From assembly GCF_001050345.1 (NCBI RefSeq), contig NZ_LFMW01000011.1, positions 183,252 through 247,251 of the forward strand: a stretch of DNA of 64,000 bases, in the 5' to 3' direction. The translations under genes and the position numbers were made by a program. Source of the DNA: Pseudomonas fildesensis. GTDB lineage: Bacteria; Pseudomonadota; Gammaproteobacteria; Pseudomonadales; Pseudomonadaceae. Below, one piece after another: positions 42,705-52,393 of the stretch. The notes under the pieces were generated by a model that did no database searches, was not told where the DNA came from, and saw nothing but the letters and a program-made list of their open reading frames with translations. Within the stretch, counting starts at the first letter, position 1. Every line of letters starts with the position of its first letter.

Positions 42705-44048
42705 ATGAAGCCTGTGTTCATCGCCTTGTTGTTCAGCTGCGCCAGTGCCCAGGCGGCCATGGGCCCGTTCGATGTCTACGAGCAGGCCCTGCGTAACGAT
42801 CCGGTATTTCTCGGCGCAATCAAAGAGCGCGACGCCGGCCTGGAGAACCGCACCATCGGCCGCGCCGGCCTGCTGCCGAGGCTCTCCTACAACTACAACA
42901 AGGGCCGCAACAACTCCGAAGCGCACCTGCCGGACGGGCGCGGCGGCAGCTATCGCGACGACCGCAATTACAACAGCTACGGCTCCACTTTCAGCCTGCA
43001 ACAGCCGCTGTTCGACTACGAGGCCTACGCCAACTACCGCAAGGGTGTGGCCCAGGCGCTGTTTGCCGATGAAAGTTTTCGCGACAAGAGCCAGGCGTTG
43101 CTGGTGCGCGTGCTGAGCTATTACACCCAGGCGCTGTTTGCCCAGGACCAGATCGACATCGCCCGTGCCAAGAAGAAAGCCTTCGAGCAGCAGTTCCAGC
43201 AGAACCAGCACCTGTTCCAGCAGGGAGAGGGCACGCGCACCGATATTCTCGAAGCGGAATCGCGCTATGAGTTAGCGACTGCTGAAGAGATCCAGGCGCT
43301 GGATGAACAGGACGCCTCGTTAAGAGAACTGGGCGCATTGATCGGTGTGCAGAGCGTCAACATCCACGACCTCGCACCGCTGAATCAGAGCTTCGCCGCC
43401 TTCACGCTGACGCCGGCCAACTACGACACCTGGCACGCCTTGGCGATCAGCAATAACCCCACGCTTGCGTCCCAGCGCCAGGCCCTGGAAGTGGCGCGTT
43501 ATGAGGTGGAACGCAACCGCGCCGGGCACCTGCCCAAGGTCATCGCATATGCCAGTTCCCGCCAGCAGGAATCCGACAGCGGCAACACCTACAACCAGCG
43601 CTACGACACCAACACCATCGGCGTCGAAGTCAGCCTGCCCCTGTATGCCGGTGGCGGCATCTCGGCGTCCACCCGCCAGGCCAGCCGCGCCATGGAACAG
43701 GCCGAGTACGAGCTGGAAGGCAAGACCCGCGAAACCCTGATCGAACTGCGCCGCCAGTTCAGCGCGTGCCTGTCGGGCGTGAGCAAGCTGCGCGCCTACC
43801 AGAAAGCCCTGGCTTCCGCCGAGGCGCTGGTGGTGTCGACCCAGCAAAGCATCCTCGGCGGCGAGCGCGTCAACCTCGATGCGCTCAACGCCGAGCAGCA
43901 GCTCTACAGCACCCGACGCGACCTGGCCCAAGCGCGTTACGACTACCTGATGGCCTGGACCAAATTGCACTACTACGCGGGCAACCTGCGCGACACCGAC
44001 CTGGCGAAAGTCGATGAGGCGTTTGGCCCTGTGCCGGGGCATCCATAA
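42705..44048 (+). CDS. aprF: Type I secretion outer-membrane channel AprF
   Basis: A 447-residue TolC-family protein with a signal peptide (about 1-18, ending A-Q-A). GAGGA at 42695-42699 suits ATG 42705 better than ATG 42699, which overlaps the aprE stop. The outer-membrane efflux repeats are seen twice, with L-R-N-D-P-V-F-L-G-A and later A-L-A-I-S-N-N-P-T-L-A-S-Q. It forms the outer-membrane tunnel for AprA and LipA. Confidence 0.94.
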   Translation: MKPVFIALLFSCASAQAAMGPFDVYEQALRNDPVFLGAIKERDAGLENRTIGRAGLLPRLSYNYNKGRNNSEAHLPDGRGGSYRDDRNYNSYGSTFSLQQPLFDYEAYANYRKGVAQALFADESFRDKSQALLVRVLSYYTQALFAQDQIDIARAKKKAFEQQFQQNQHLFQQGEGTRTDILEAESRYELATAEEIQALDEQDASLRELGALIGVQSVNIHDLAPLNQSFAAFTLTPANYDTWHALAISNNPTLASQRQALEVARYEVERNRAGHLPKVIAYASSRQQESDSGNTYNQRYDTNTIGVEVSLPLYAGGGISASTRQASRAMEQAEYELEGKTRETLIELRRQFSACLSGVSKLRAYQKALASAEALVVSTQQSILGGERVNLDALNAEQQLYSTRRDLAQARYDYLMAWTKLHYYAGNLRDTDLAKVDEAFGPVPGHP

Positions 44049-44068
44049 CAACAAAAAGGATCGCTTTG

Positions 44069-47026
44069 ATGATCACTGATTCACCGCGCTTCAAACCCTT
44101 TACCGCTGGTTCATTGCTGCTGTTGTCCGTTGCGGCACACGCGCAATACACCGAGACCGGCCAACCCGGCGACGCGGTCAGTTGGCGTTCCGCCGAGTAC
44201 CTCAGTGACTGGGGCCTGGACCGCATGAAAGCCAACGAAGCCTATGCCGCTGGCATCAGCGGCAGCGGGGTCAAAATCGGCGCGCTGGACTCGGGCTTCG
44301 ACGCCAATCACCCGGAAGCCGCCAAAGACCGTTTCCACCCGGTCACCGCCAGCGGCACCTACGTCGATGGCAGCTCCTTCAGCACCACGGGCGCGCTCAA
44401 TCCCAATAACGACTCCCACGGCACCCACGTCACCGGCACTATGGGCGCAGCCCGCGACGGTGTGGGCATGCACGGCGTGGCGTACAACGCGCAAGTCTAC
44501 GTAGGCAACACCAACGCCAACGACAGTTTCCTGTTTGGCCCGACCCCGGACCCCAAGTACTTCAAGGCGGTGTACAGCGCCCTGGTGGATTCCGGCGTGC
44601 GCGCGATCAACAACAGCTGGGGCAGCCAACCCAGGGACGTCAGCTACCAGACCCTCGGTGACCTGCACGCGGCCTACGCCCAGCACTACAACCGGGGCAC
44701 CTGGCTGGATGCGGCGGCGGACGTGGCCAAGGCAGGCGTGATCAATGTGTTCAGCGCTGGCAACAGCGGGTATGCGAATGCCAGCGTGCGTTCGGCGCTG
44801 CCGTATTTCCAGCCGGAGCTGGAGGGGCATTGGCTCGCGGTGTCGGGGTTGGACAAGGCGAATAACCAGAAATACAACAAGTGCGGTATTGCCAAATACT
44901 GGTGCATTTCCACGCCAGGGGCGTTGATCAATAGCACCATTCCCGAGGGCGGTTATGGGGTGAAGTCCGGTACTTCGATGTCGGCACCCCATGCCACGGG
45001 CGCCTTGGCGCTGGTGATGGAACGCTACCCCTACATGACCAGCGCGCAGGCGTTGCAGGTGCTGTTGACCACCGCCACCCAACTTGACGGCTCGCTCACC
45101 CAGGCGCCCAACACAACCGTGGGCTGGGGCGTGCCGGACTTGGGCCGGGCGATGCACGGGCCGGGGCAGTTGCTTGGGGCAATGGACGTCAGCCTGGCTG
45201 CCGGGCAGGGCGATGTGTGGAGCAATGGCATCTCTGATCAGGCGCTGATTCAGCGTCAGTCGGAAGACCGTGTCGAACACACCGCCTGGCAGCAAACCCT
45301 GATCGACAAGGGTTGGCAAAACGGCGTGAGCGCCACGGCCAGCCAGCAGGACCAGACTGATTACGCGGTCGGCAGCGCACGCGACCAGGCCGCCGCGAAC
45401 CGCGTTTATGAGGGCAGCCTGATCAAGTCCGGCGCCGGTAGTTTGGTCCTCAGTGGCGACAGCACCTATCGCGGCGCAACCACCGTCAACGGCGGCTTGC
45501 TGGCGGTGAACGGTTCGTTGACCTCGGCGGTGACGGTTAATCAAGACGGCACCCTGGGTGGCAATGGGCGTATTGCGGCGCTGTCGGTTAACAGCGGCGG
45601 CCGTGTGGCACCGGGCAATTCGGTGGGCACCTTGCAGGTGGCCGGCGATGTGAACCTGGGCGCGGGGTCGACCTACGCCGTGGAACTGACCCCCACCAGC
45701 AGCGACCGCATCGTCGCCGGCGGCAAGGCCATATTGGGTGGCGGCAGCGTGACGCTGGCGCTGGAAAACAGCCCGACGTTGCTCAGCCAGACTGAAGCGC
45801 AAAGCCTGATCGGCCGGCAATACAGCATTCTTCAGGCGGCCGGCGGCATTCAGGGGCAATTCGGCCGGATCTTGCCCAACTACCTGTTCCTCGGCGGCAA
45901 CCTCGACTATGCCGCCAATGGTGTGCAACTCGATGTGGTGCGCAATGACGCCACGTTCGCAAGCACAGGCGCCACCCGTAACCAGCGCGCGGTCGCGGCC
46001 GCCGCCGAACAACTGGGCGCCGGCAACCCGGTGTATGAAAGCGTGCTGCGCTCCGACTCCCTGGCAACCGCCCAGCAGGGTTTTCAGCAGCTGTCTGGCG
46101 AGGTCTACCCGGCGATTGGCGCGATGCTGATCAACGACAGTCGCCAGGTGCGCGATGCCGTGGGTGAGCGGCTGCGGCATGTGCCGGTCACGGGTGAAAG
46201 CAACGTGTGGCTCAAGGCGCTCGGCGCCTGGGGCAATACCGACAGCCGCAGCGAAACAGCCGGCGCCACCACTTCCCTCGGCGGCTTGCTGATGGGCGTC
46301 GACGGCGCGCTGGATGAGCAGACGCGCGTAGGGCTGGTGGCCGGTTACAGCGACAGTTCGTTGAGCATGGGCAGAGGCACACATTCTTCGGCTTCGGTCG
46401 ACAGTTATCACTTGGGCGCGTATGCCGGGCGCGAATGGGGGGACTGGCGCCTGAGCGTCGGCGGTGCCTACAGCTGGCATCGCGGCGATGTGAAACGCGA
46501 TTTGCAGTACGGCGAGGTCAGCGGCAAGCAGAAGGCCAAGCTGGATGCGCGCAGTGCGCAATTGTTCACCGAAGCGGCGTACCGCGTTCAGCTGCAACCG
46601 CTGGCGTTGGAGCCGTTCGCCAACCTGGCCTATGTGCACCTCGACAGCGATTCATTCCATGAAAAAGGCGATGCCGCTGCGCTGGAACGCGGCAGTGATC
46701 GGCGTGATGCGGTGCTCGGCACCCTCGGTGTGCGCGCGCTGAAAACCCTTCACCTCACGGATCGCCAGCAGTTGGAGTTGTCCGGTTCACTGGGCTGGCA
46801 ACACAGCCTGACCGCCGTCGAATCCGAGGAACACCTGGCGTTTGTTGCCGGTGGGCCGTCGTTCGCCGTGCGCAGCTCGCCGTTGCAGCGTGATGCGGCG
46901 TTGGTGGGCGTGCAGGCCAGCCTGGTGTTGAACCCGTCGACACGAATCAACCTCGACTACAACGGCCTGTTGGGTGGCCGGGAGAAGACGCAAGGCGTGG
47001 GGCTTAGCTTGAACTGGCAGTTCTGA
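44069..47026 (+). CDS. pspA: Autotransporter subtilisin-like serine protease PspA
   Basis: A 985-residue type Va autotransporter. The signal peptide covers about 1-25. The S8 protease domain has Asp74 (A-L-D-S-G-F-D), His117 (D-S-H-G-T-H-V) and Ser303 (S-G-T-S-M-S-A-P-H). A passenger-associated beta-helix repeat region follows (about 450-560, G-S-L-V-L-S-G-D-S-T-Y), and the final 260 residues form the beta-barrel ending in W-Q-F. ATG 44069 follows AAAAAGGA; TTG 44066 is less likely. It is 20 bases after aprF. The name follows the pspA-pspB pair described next to aprDEF in P. fluorescens. Confidence 0.93.
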   Translation: MITDSPRFKPFTAGSLLLLSVAAHAQYTETGQPGDAVSWRSAEYLSDWGLDRMKANEAYAAGISGSGVKIGALDSGFDANHPEAAKDRFHPVTASGTYVDGSSFSTTGALNPNNDSHGTHVTGTMGAARDGVGMHGVAYNAQVYVGNTNANDSFLFGPTPDPKYFKAVYSALVDSGVRAINNSWGSQPRDVSYQTLGDLHAAYAQHYNRGTWLDAAADVAKAGVINVFSAGNSGYANASVRSALPYFQPELEGHWLAVSGLDKANNQKYNKCGIAKYWCISTPGALINSTIPEGGYGVKSGTSMSAPHATGALALVMERYPYMTSAQALQVLLTTATQLDGSLTQAPNTTVGWGVPDLGRAMHGPGQLLGAMDVSLAAGQGDVWSNGISDQALIQRQSEDRVEHTAWQQTLIDKGWQNGVSATASQQDQTDYAVGSARDQAAANRVYEGSLIKSGAGSLVLSGDSTYRGATTVNGGLLAVNGSLTSAVTVNQDGTLGGNGRIAALSVNSGGRVAPGNSVGTLQVAGDVNLGAGSTYAVELTPTSSDRIVAGGKAILGGGSVTLALENSPTLLSQTEAQSLIGRQYSILQAAGGIQGQFGRILPNYLFLGGNLDYAANGVQLDVVRNDATFASTGATRNQRAVAAAAEQLGAGNPVYESVLRSDSLATAQQGFQQLSGEVYPAIGAMLINDSRQVRDAVGERLRHVPVTGESNVWLKALGAWGNTDSRSETAGATTSLGGLLMGVDGALDEQTRVGLVAGYSDSSLSMGRGTHSSASVDSYHLGAYAGREWGDWRLSVGGAYSWHRGDVKRDLQYGEVSGKQKAKLDARSAQLFTEAAYRVQLQPLALEPFANLAYVHLDSDSFHEKGDAAALERGSDRRDAVLGTLGVRALKTLHLTDRQQLELSGSLGWQHSLTAVESEEHLAFVAGGPSFAVRSSPLQRDAALVGVQASLVLNPSTRINLDYNGLLGGREKTQGVGLSLNWQF

Positions 47027-47038
47027 AAACACCGCAGA

Positions 47039-47146
47039 AGATCGTTTCCACGCGCAGCGAAGGAATGCCGCTTGTGACGCTCTGCGTCACGCTTGGGGAC
47101 GCGGAGCGTCCGGGGCTGCATTCCCACGCAGAGCGTGGGAACGATC
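47039..47146. repeat. REP-like element between pspA and pspB
   Basis: GATCGTTTCCACGC at the left and GCGTGGGAACGATC at the right frame two inner stems, TGACGCTCTGCGTCA and GGACGCGGAGCGTCC. It is a second REP family, different from the G-T-G-G-C-G-A-G type, and a decayed relative is at 60794-60907. Confidence 0.8.
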
Positions 47147-47218
47147 AACGATCAACGCGGGGCGTGGGCACGATCAATCAACGATCAAAAAACCAAGAAA
47201 AAACTAAGGAAGGTCACC

Positions 47219-50200
47219 GTGAATACACGCAAGTCAGGGTTAACTACCGCCATCCACACAGGCCCGGGCTACCCGCTCAAGGCGTTGAGCGGCGTGCCAT
47301 ACGGCGCGTTGCTGTGTTGCCTGGCAAGCCTGGGTACCGCCCAGGCCGCACCCTATGTAGAAACCGGCAAGCTCGGCGACGCCGCGAGTTGGCGCAGCAA
47401 TGAGTTCAACGCCGACTGGGGCCTGGGCGCTGTGCATGCAGACGTCGCCTATGCCGCCGGCTACACCGGCAAGGGCGTCAAACTGGGCATCTTCGACCAG
47501 CCCGTGTACGCCCCGCATCCTGAATTCGCCAGCCCCGGCAAAGTGGTGACGATCGTCACCGAGGGCATCCGCCAATACACCGACCCGTACATCCCGGTGA
47601 AGGCCGGCGATGCGTTTCGCTATGACGGTACGCCGTCCCTCGGTTCCAACGGCAAGCTGGGCAACCACGGCACCCATGTCGGCGGCATTGCAGCGGGTAA
47701 TCGCGACGGCGGGCCGATGCATGGCGTAGCGTTCGACGCACAAATCATCAGCGCTGAAAACGGTGACCCAGGGCCTGAAGACGGGATCATCCTCGGCAAC
47801 GATGGCGCAGTGTACAAAGCCGGATGGGATGCACTGGTGGCCAGCGGCGCGCGGATCATCAACAACAGCTGGGGCATCGGTATCGGTGACCCATACGCCC
47901 AGGGTGGCCGCGATCCGGCGTTCCCGAATTTCACCGTCAATGAAGCGCAGGCGCAGTTCGATAACATCCGGCCGATCCTCGGCACGATTGCCGGCGGCGC
48001 CTACCAAGGTGCAATCGATGCCGCGCGCAGCGGCGTGCTGACCATCTTCGCTGCCGGTAACGACTACAACCGCAATAACCCGGATGCCATCTCGGGCCTG
48101 GCGTACTTTGTGCCGGACATCGCGCCCAACTGGCTGTCGGTGGCGGCCTTGCAGCAAAACCCCAATACCGCGAGCCCCGACCCCTATGTGATCAGTACCT
48201 TCTCTTCGCGCTGCGGCTATGCGGCGAGTTTTTGCGTGTCGGCGCCCGGTACCAGGATCTACAGTTCGGTGATCAACGGCACCACCCTGGAAAACCTCAC
48301 CACCGACTACGCCAACTTCAACGGCACCTCCATGGCCGCGCCGCATGTGGCCGGCAGTGCGGCGGTGCTGATGGAGCGCTTCCCGTACATGAACGGCGAG
48401 CAGGTTTCCACGTTGCTCAAAACCACCGCCACCGACCTTGGCGCGCCGGGTATCGACGCGTTGTACGGCTGGGGCATGATCAACCTGGGCAAGGCGGTCA
48501 ACGGGCCGGGCATGTTTATCACGGCGGAGGATATTCCGGCCGAGTTTCGTATTGACGGCGCGTATGGCAGCGGGCAATTCGTTGCGGACCTGCCGGGCAT
48601 CGGCGCCGTGGTGGATGCCGGTAAACCTACCCAGCGCCTGTGCACCGACGTGCATTGCGGGCTGGACGTGTGGAGCAATGACATCTCGGGCCATGGTGGC
48701 CTGACCAAGCAGGGGGTTGGCGCGCTGGTGCTGACCGGCGCCAATACCTACAGCGGTCCGACCCTGGTCAATCAGGGGCTGCTGGCGATTAATGGCTCGC
48801 TCACCTCCGACGTCACCGTCAGCCAGAGCGGCGTGGTCGGCGGCTCGGGGCGTATCGGTTCGCTGAACGCGAAAAGCGGCGGCACGGTGGCGCCGGGTAA
48901 TTCGATCGGCACGCTGAATGTGGCCGGGGATGTGACCTTCGACGCAGGCTCAACCTATGCAGTCGAACTGTCGCCGACCAACAGCGATCGGATCGTCGCG
49001 GGCGGCACTGCCACGCTCAACGGCGGCGCGGTGACCCTGGCCCTGGAAAACAGCCCGACGCTGCTCAGCGGGGCGCAGGCCCAAAGCTTGATCGGTCGCC
49101 AGTACAACATCCTCCAGGCCGCCGGCGGCATCACCGGCAGCTTCGGCGCAGTGCTGCCCAACTACCTGTTTATCGGCGGCACGCTGAACTATGCAGCCAC
49201 CGGTGTGCAGCTGGATGTGGCGCGCAATGCCAACAGCTTTGCCAGCGCAGGCGCTACCGATAACCAACGTTCCGTCGCCGCCGCTGCCGAGCAATTGGGC
49301 GCGGGCAATGCGGTGTATGAAAGCCTGCTGCTGGCGCCGAACGCGGCCTCGGCACAAGGCGCGTTCCAGCAACTGTCCGGGGAAATCTACCCGGCGTTGC
49401 AAACCGCGCTGGTCAATGACAGTCGCTACCTGCGTGAAGCCGTGGGTGAGCGCTTGCAGAATGGCGAGATGGGCGCTTCCAGCCAGACCGTCGACGCGCG
49501 TGGCAACGTGTGGGTCAAGGCCTTGGGCGCGTGGGGCAAGACCGACAGTCGCAGTGACACGGCGGGCTCCACCACCTCCATCGGCGGCATGCTCGCCGGG
49601 GTCGACGGCGCGCTGGACGAGAACACCCGCCTGGGCCTGGTGGCTGGCTACAGCGACACGTCACTGAACATGGGCAGCGACACCCACTCGCGCGCGTCCG
49701 TCGACAGCTACCACCTCGGCGCGTACGCCGGGCACGAGATCGGCGCCTGGCGCCTGAGCGGTGGCGCGACCTACAGCTGGCACCGCGCCGATGTGAAGCG
49801 CGACCTGCAATACGGTGAGGTCGCCGGCAAGCAGAAAGCCAAGGTCGATGCGCGCAGCACCCAGGTGTTCGGCGAGGCGGCGTACCGCGTCAACCTGCAA
49901 CCGCTGGCCCTGGAACCGTTCGCCAACCTGGCCTACGTGCACCTGGACACCGATGGCGTCACCGAGAAGGGCGATGCCGCGGCGTTGAAAAGCCGCGATG
50001 ACAGCCGCGACCTGGTGTTGAGCACCTTGGGCATGCGTGCGTTGAAGACCTTCAATGTGAATGACCATCAGCAACTGCAGGTGTCCGGCACGCTGGGCTG
50101 GCAGCACAACCTGAGCAGCACCGACTCGCAGCAGCACCTGGCGTTTGCGTCGGGCGGGCCTTCGTTTGCGGTGGAAAGTGCGCCGATGGTGCGTGATGCG

Positions 50201-50329
50201 GCGTTGGTCGGCGCGCGGGTCAGCCTGGCGCTGAGCAAGGAGGCGCGGGTGAACTTTGATTACAACGGTTTGTTGGCCAGCAAGGAGAAAGTCCACGGCG
50301 TGGGCCTGAGTCTCGACTGGGCATTCTGA
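47219..50329 (+). CDS. pspB: Autotransporter subtilisin-like serine protease PspB
   Basis: A 1036-residue relative of PspA. It starts at GTG 47219, which follows AAGGAAGG with five-base spacing; the longer frame from 47093 reads through REP DNA. It has a long signal peptide ending in A-Q-A-A. The S8 triad is changed at the first site: the usual D-S/T-G is replaced by G-I-F-D-Q-P-V, with Asp kept. H-G-T-H-V-G-G and G-T-S-M-A-A-P-H-V are intact. The repeat region and barrel are very similar to PspA, while the protease part has diverged. It ends in the outer-membrane signature W-A-F. Confidence 0.93.
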   Translation: MNTRKSGLTTAIHTGPGYPLKALSGVPYGALLCCLASLGTAQAAPYVETGKLGDAASWRSNEFNADWGLGAVHADVAYAAGYTGKGVKLGIFDQPVYAPHPEFASPGKVVTIVTEGIRQYTDPYIPVKAGDAFRYDGTPSLGSNGKLGNHGTHVGGIAAGNRDGGPMHGVAFDAQIISAENGDPGPEDGIILGNDGAVYKAGWDALVASGARIINNSWGIGIGDPYAQGGRDPAFPNFTVNEAQAQFDNIRPILGTIAGGAYQGAIDAARSGVLTIFAAGNDYNRNNPDAISGLAYFVPDIAPNWLSVAALQQNPNTASPDPYVISTFSSRCGYAASFCVSAPGTRIYSSVINGTTLENLTTDYANFNGTSMAAPHVAGSAAVLMERFPYMNGEQVSTLLKTTATDLGAPGIDALYGWGMINLGKAVNGPGMFITAEDIPAEFRIDGAYGSGQFVADLPGIGAVVDAGKPTQRLCTDVHCGLDVWSNDISGHGGLTKQGVGALVLTGANTYSGPTLVNQGLLAINGSLTSDVTVSQSGVVGGSGRIGSLNAKSGGTVAPGNSIGTLNVAGDVTFDAGSTYAVELSPTNSDRIVAGGTATLNGGAVTLALENSPTLLSGAQAQSLIGRQYNILQAAGGITGSFGAVLPNYLFIGGTLNYAATGVQLDVARNANSFASAGATDNQRSVAAAAEQLGAGNAVYESLLLAPNAASAQGAFQQLSGEIYPALQTALVNDSRYLREAVGERLQNGEMGASSQTVDARGNVWVKALGAWGKTDSRSDTAGSTTSIGGMLAGVDGALDENTRLGLVAGYSDTSLNMGSDTHSRASVDSYHLGAYAGHEIGAWRLSGGATYSWHRADVKRDLQYGEVAGKQKAKVDARSTQVFGEAAYRVNLQPLALEPFANLAYVHLDTDGVTEKGDAAALKSRDDSRDLVLSTLGMRALKTFNVNDHQQLQVSGTLGWQHNLSSTDSQQHLAFASGGPSFAVESAPMVRDAALVGARVSLALSKEARVNFDYNGLLASKEKVHGVGLSLDWAF

Positions 50330-50341
50330 TGGTTTAACCAC

Positions 50342-50371
50342 TCTGTAGGGGCGAGCAAGCTCGCTCCTGCA
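50342..50371. repeat. REP palindrome between pspB and lipA
   Basis: CTGTAGGGGCGAGC-AA-GCTCGCTCCTGCAG is an imperfect palindrome of the fluorescens REP type. It may set the relative transcript level of pspB and lipA. Confidence 0.82.
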
Positions 50372-50405
50372 GCGGGGGTCCAATAACAATAAGAGGGGTA
50401 GCATC

Positions 50406-51830
50406 ATGGGTATCTTTGACTATAAAAACCTTGGCACAGAGGGCTCGAAAGCGTTGTTTGCCGATGCGATGGCGATCACGCTTTACAGCTATCACAACCT
50501 CGATAACGGCTTTGCCGTGGGGTATCAGCACAACGGGTTGGGCACCGGTTTGCCGGCGACGTTGGTGGGTGCGTTGCTGGGCAGTACTGATTCGCAGGGC
50601 GTGATCCCCGGTATTGCGTGGAATCCCGACTCGGAAAAGGCCGCCCTCGATGCGGTGCAAAAAGCCGGTTGGACGCCTATCAGCGCCAGCACCCTGGGCT
50701 ATGGCGGCAAGGTCGACGCGCGGGGTACGTTTTTTGGCGAAAAGGCTGGCTACACGACGGCCCAGGTCGAGGTGCTGGGCAAGTACGATGACGCCGGCAA
50801 GTTGCTGGAAATCGGCATTGGTTTTCGCGGTACCTCCGGGCCACGGGAAAGCTTGATCAGCGATTCAATCGGTGACTTGGTCAGTGATTTGCTCGCCGCG
50901 CTGGGCCCCAGGGACTACGCGAAAAACTACGCGGGCGAAGCCTTCGGTGGCTTGCTCAAAAACGTCGCGGACTATGCTGCCGCTCATGGCCTGTCCGGCA
51001 CGGACGTGGTGGTCAGCGGCCATAGCCTCGGCGGGCTGGCGGTCAACAGCATGGCCGACTTGAGCAACAACAAATGGTCAGGCTTCTACAAGGACGCCAA
51101 CTATGTGGCCTACGCCTCGCCGACCCAGAGCGCGGGCGACAAAGTGCTTAATGTCGGTTATGAAAATGACCCGGTGTTTCGCGCGCTGGACGGTTCGTCC
51201 TTCAACTTTTCGTCGCTGGGTGTGCATGACAAACCCCATGAGTCGAGCACCGACAACATCGTCAGCTTCAACGATCATTACGCGTCGACGCTGTGGAACG
51301 TGCTGCCATTTTCCATCGTCAACCTGCCGACCTGGATCTCCCATTTGCCCACCGGCTATGGCGACGGCATGACGCGCATCCTGGCGTCCGGGTTCTACGA
51401 CCAGATGAGCCGGGACTCCACGGTGATTGTCGCCAACCTGTCCGATCCCGCGCGGGCCAACACCTGGGTGCAGGACCTCAACCGCAATGCCGAGCCGCAC
51501 AAGGGCAACACCTTCATCATCGGCAGCGACGGCAACGACCTGATCCAGGGCGGCAAGGCTGCGGACTTTATCGAAGGCGGCAAGGGCAATGACACGATCC
51601 GCGACAGCAGTGGCCACAACACGTTTCTGTTCAGTGGGCACTTTGGGCAGGACCGCGTGATCGGCTATCAGCCGACGGACACGCTGCTGTTCAGCGGGGT
51701 GGAGGGCAGCACGGATTATCGCGACCACGCCAAGGTGGTGGGCGGGGATACGGTAATCAGTTTTGGCGGGGATTCGGTGACGCTGGTGGGGGTGGGTAGT
51801 TTGTCGGGGGAGGGGATTGTTATTGCTTAA
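50406..51830 (+). CDS. lipA: RTX lipase LipA (TliA type)
   Basis: A 474-residue family I.3 lipase without Sec signal. G-H-S-L-G-G puts the nucleophile at Ser207, with Asp255 (G-Y-E-N-D) and His313 (I-S-H-L), which are exactly the triad positions known for TliA. A short RTX block (about 372-405, G-S-D-G-N-D and G-G-K-G-N-D) and a C-terminal signal ending in hydrophobic residues direct export by AprDEF. ATG 50406 follows GAGGGG. It hydrolyses triglycerides and is known as a heat-stable milk spoilage enzyme. Confidence 0.96.
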   Translation: MGIFDYKNLGTEGSKALFADAMAITLYSYHNLDNGFAVGYQHNGLGTGLPATLVGALLGSTDSQGVIPGIAWNPDSEKAALDAVQKAGWTPISASTLGYGGKVDARGTFFGEKAGYTTAQVEVLGKYDDAGKLLEIGIGFRGTSGPRESLISDSIGDLVSDLLAALGPRDYAKNYAGEAFGGLLKNVADYAAAHGLSGTDVVVSGHSLGGLAVNSMADLSNNKWSGFYKDANYVAYASPTQSAGDKVLNVGYENDPVFRALDGSSFNFSSLGVHDKPHESSTDNIVSFNDHYASTLWNVLPFSIVNLPTWISHLPTGYGDGMTRILASGFYDQMSRDSTVIVANLSDPARANTWVQDLNRNAEPHKGNTFIIGSDGNDLIQGGKAADFIEGGKGNDTIRDSSGHNTFLFSGHFGQDRVIGYQPTDTLLFSGVEGSTDYRDHAKVVGGDTVISFGGDSVTLVGVGSLSGEGIVIA

Positions 51831-51853
51831 AGGTAGTGAATGCGGTCAAAAAA

Positions 51854-51941
51854 GTGGGAGGGGGCTTGCTCCCGATAGCGGTGGGTCAGTCAATTTATTT
51901 AGTGACTGACACTGTGCTATCGGGAGCAAGCCCCCTCCCAC
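51854..51941. repeat. Nested inverted repeat after lipA
   Basis: GTGGGAGGGGGCTTGCTCCC... (51854-51879) and its exact complement (51916-51941) enclose a second stem, GTCAGTCA/TGACTGAC (51886-51893 and 51903-51910). It separates lipA from the convergent lipoprotein gene and should terminate both. Confidence 0.88.
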
Positions 51942-51982
51942 ATTTGGACAGGTGTTTCCCACATTGAATAGGGCGGGTTGGG

Positions 51983-52207
51983 TCAGTCTTCTTTGCGTAC
52001 GGTGGCGACGTCATCGGCTTTGACGCGGATGCGCTTGCCGGCGATGTCGGTGAATTCGTAGAAGCCGTCGGCGGTTTTGGTCTTTGGGGAATCCTTGGTC
52101 AAATATTGCGTGCCATTTTGCAGTGTCACTACGGTTTGCGTGGAGCAACCGGCCAATACCAGAAAAGTGAGTGCAACCAGTGGCAGACCCAAATTCTTCA
52201 TGTTCAT
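51983..52207 (-). CDS. YgdI/YgdR-family small lipoprotein
   Basis: A 74-residue protein with lipobox L-A-G-C (Cys21) and a single SH3-like YgdI/YgdR domain: V-V-T-L-Q-N-G-T-Q-Y then Y-E-F-T-D-I-A-G-K. ATG 52207 is next to AAGGGTT; ATG 52201, two codons later, is also possible. It is probably in the outer membrane. Function is unknown for the family. It is divergent from the FAN1-like gene with 186 bases between. Confidence 0.88.
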   Translation of the reverse strand: MNMKNLGLPLVALTFLVLAGCSTQTVVTLQNGTQYLTKDSPKTKTADGFYEFTDIAGKRIRVKADDVATVRKED

Positions 52208-52393
52208 AACCCTTACCTTAACCCTGAAAGTCCCGCTGCCTGCGGCCGCGGGCAACAAATGTTACGTGATCAACTTCCCTATCTGATCACTTTTTTGCAA
52301 AAAGTTGCGTGCGCCATTTATCTATTACTGATTGCAACACACCGTCCGCGACGGCACTCTGTATGCATAACCAGTATTTGATCCCCTTGCGCC

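Noticed and set aside
44111..46639. 842-codon minus-strand frame
   Set aside because: It lies opposite the certain autotransporter PspA and shows only Arg/His/Ala-rich shadow composition.
47240..48694. 484-codon minus-strand frame
   Set aside because: It is antisense to the protease part of PspB, whose catalytic motifs are intact.
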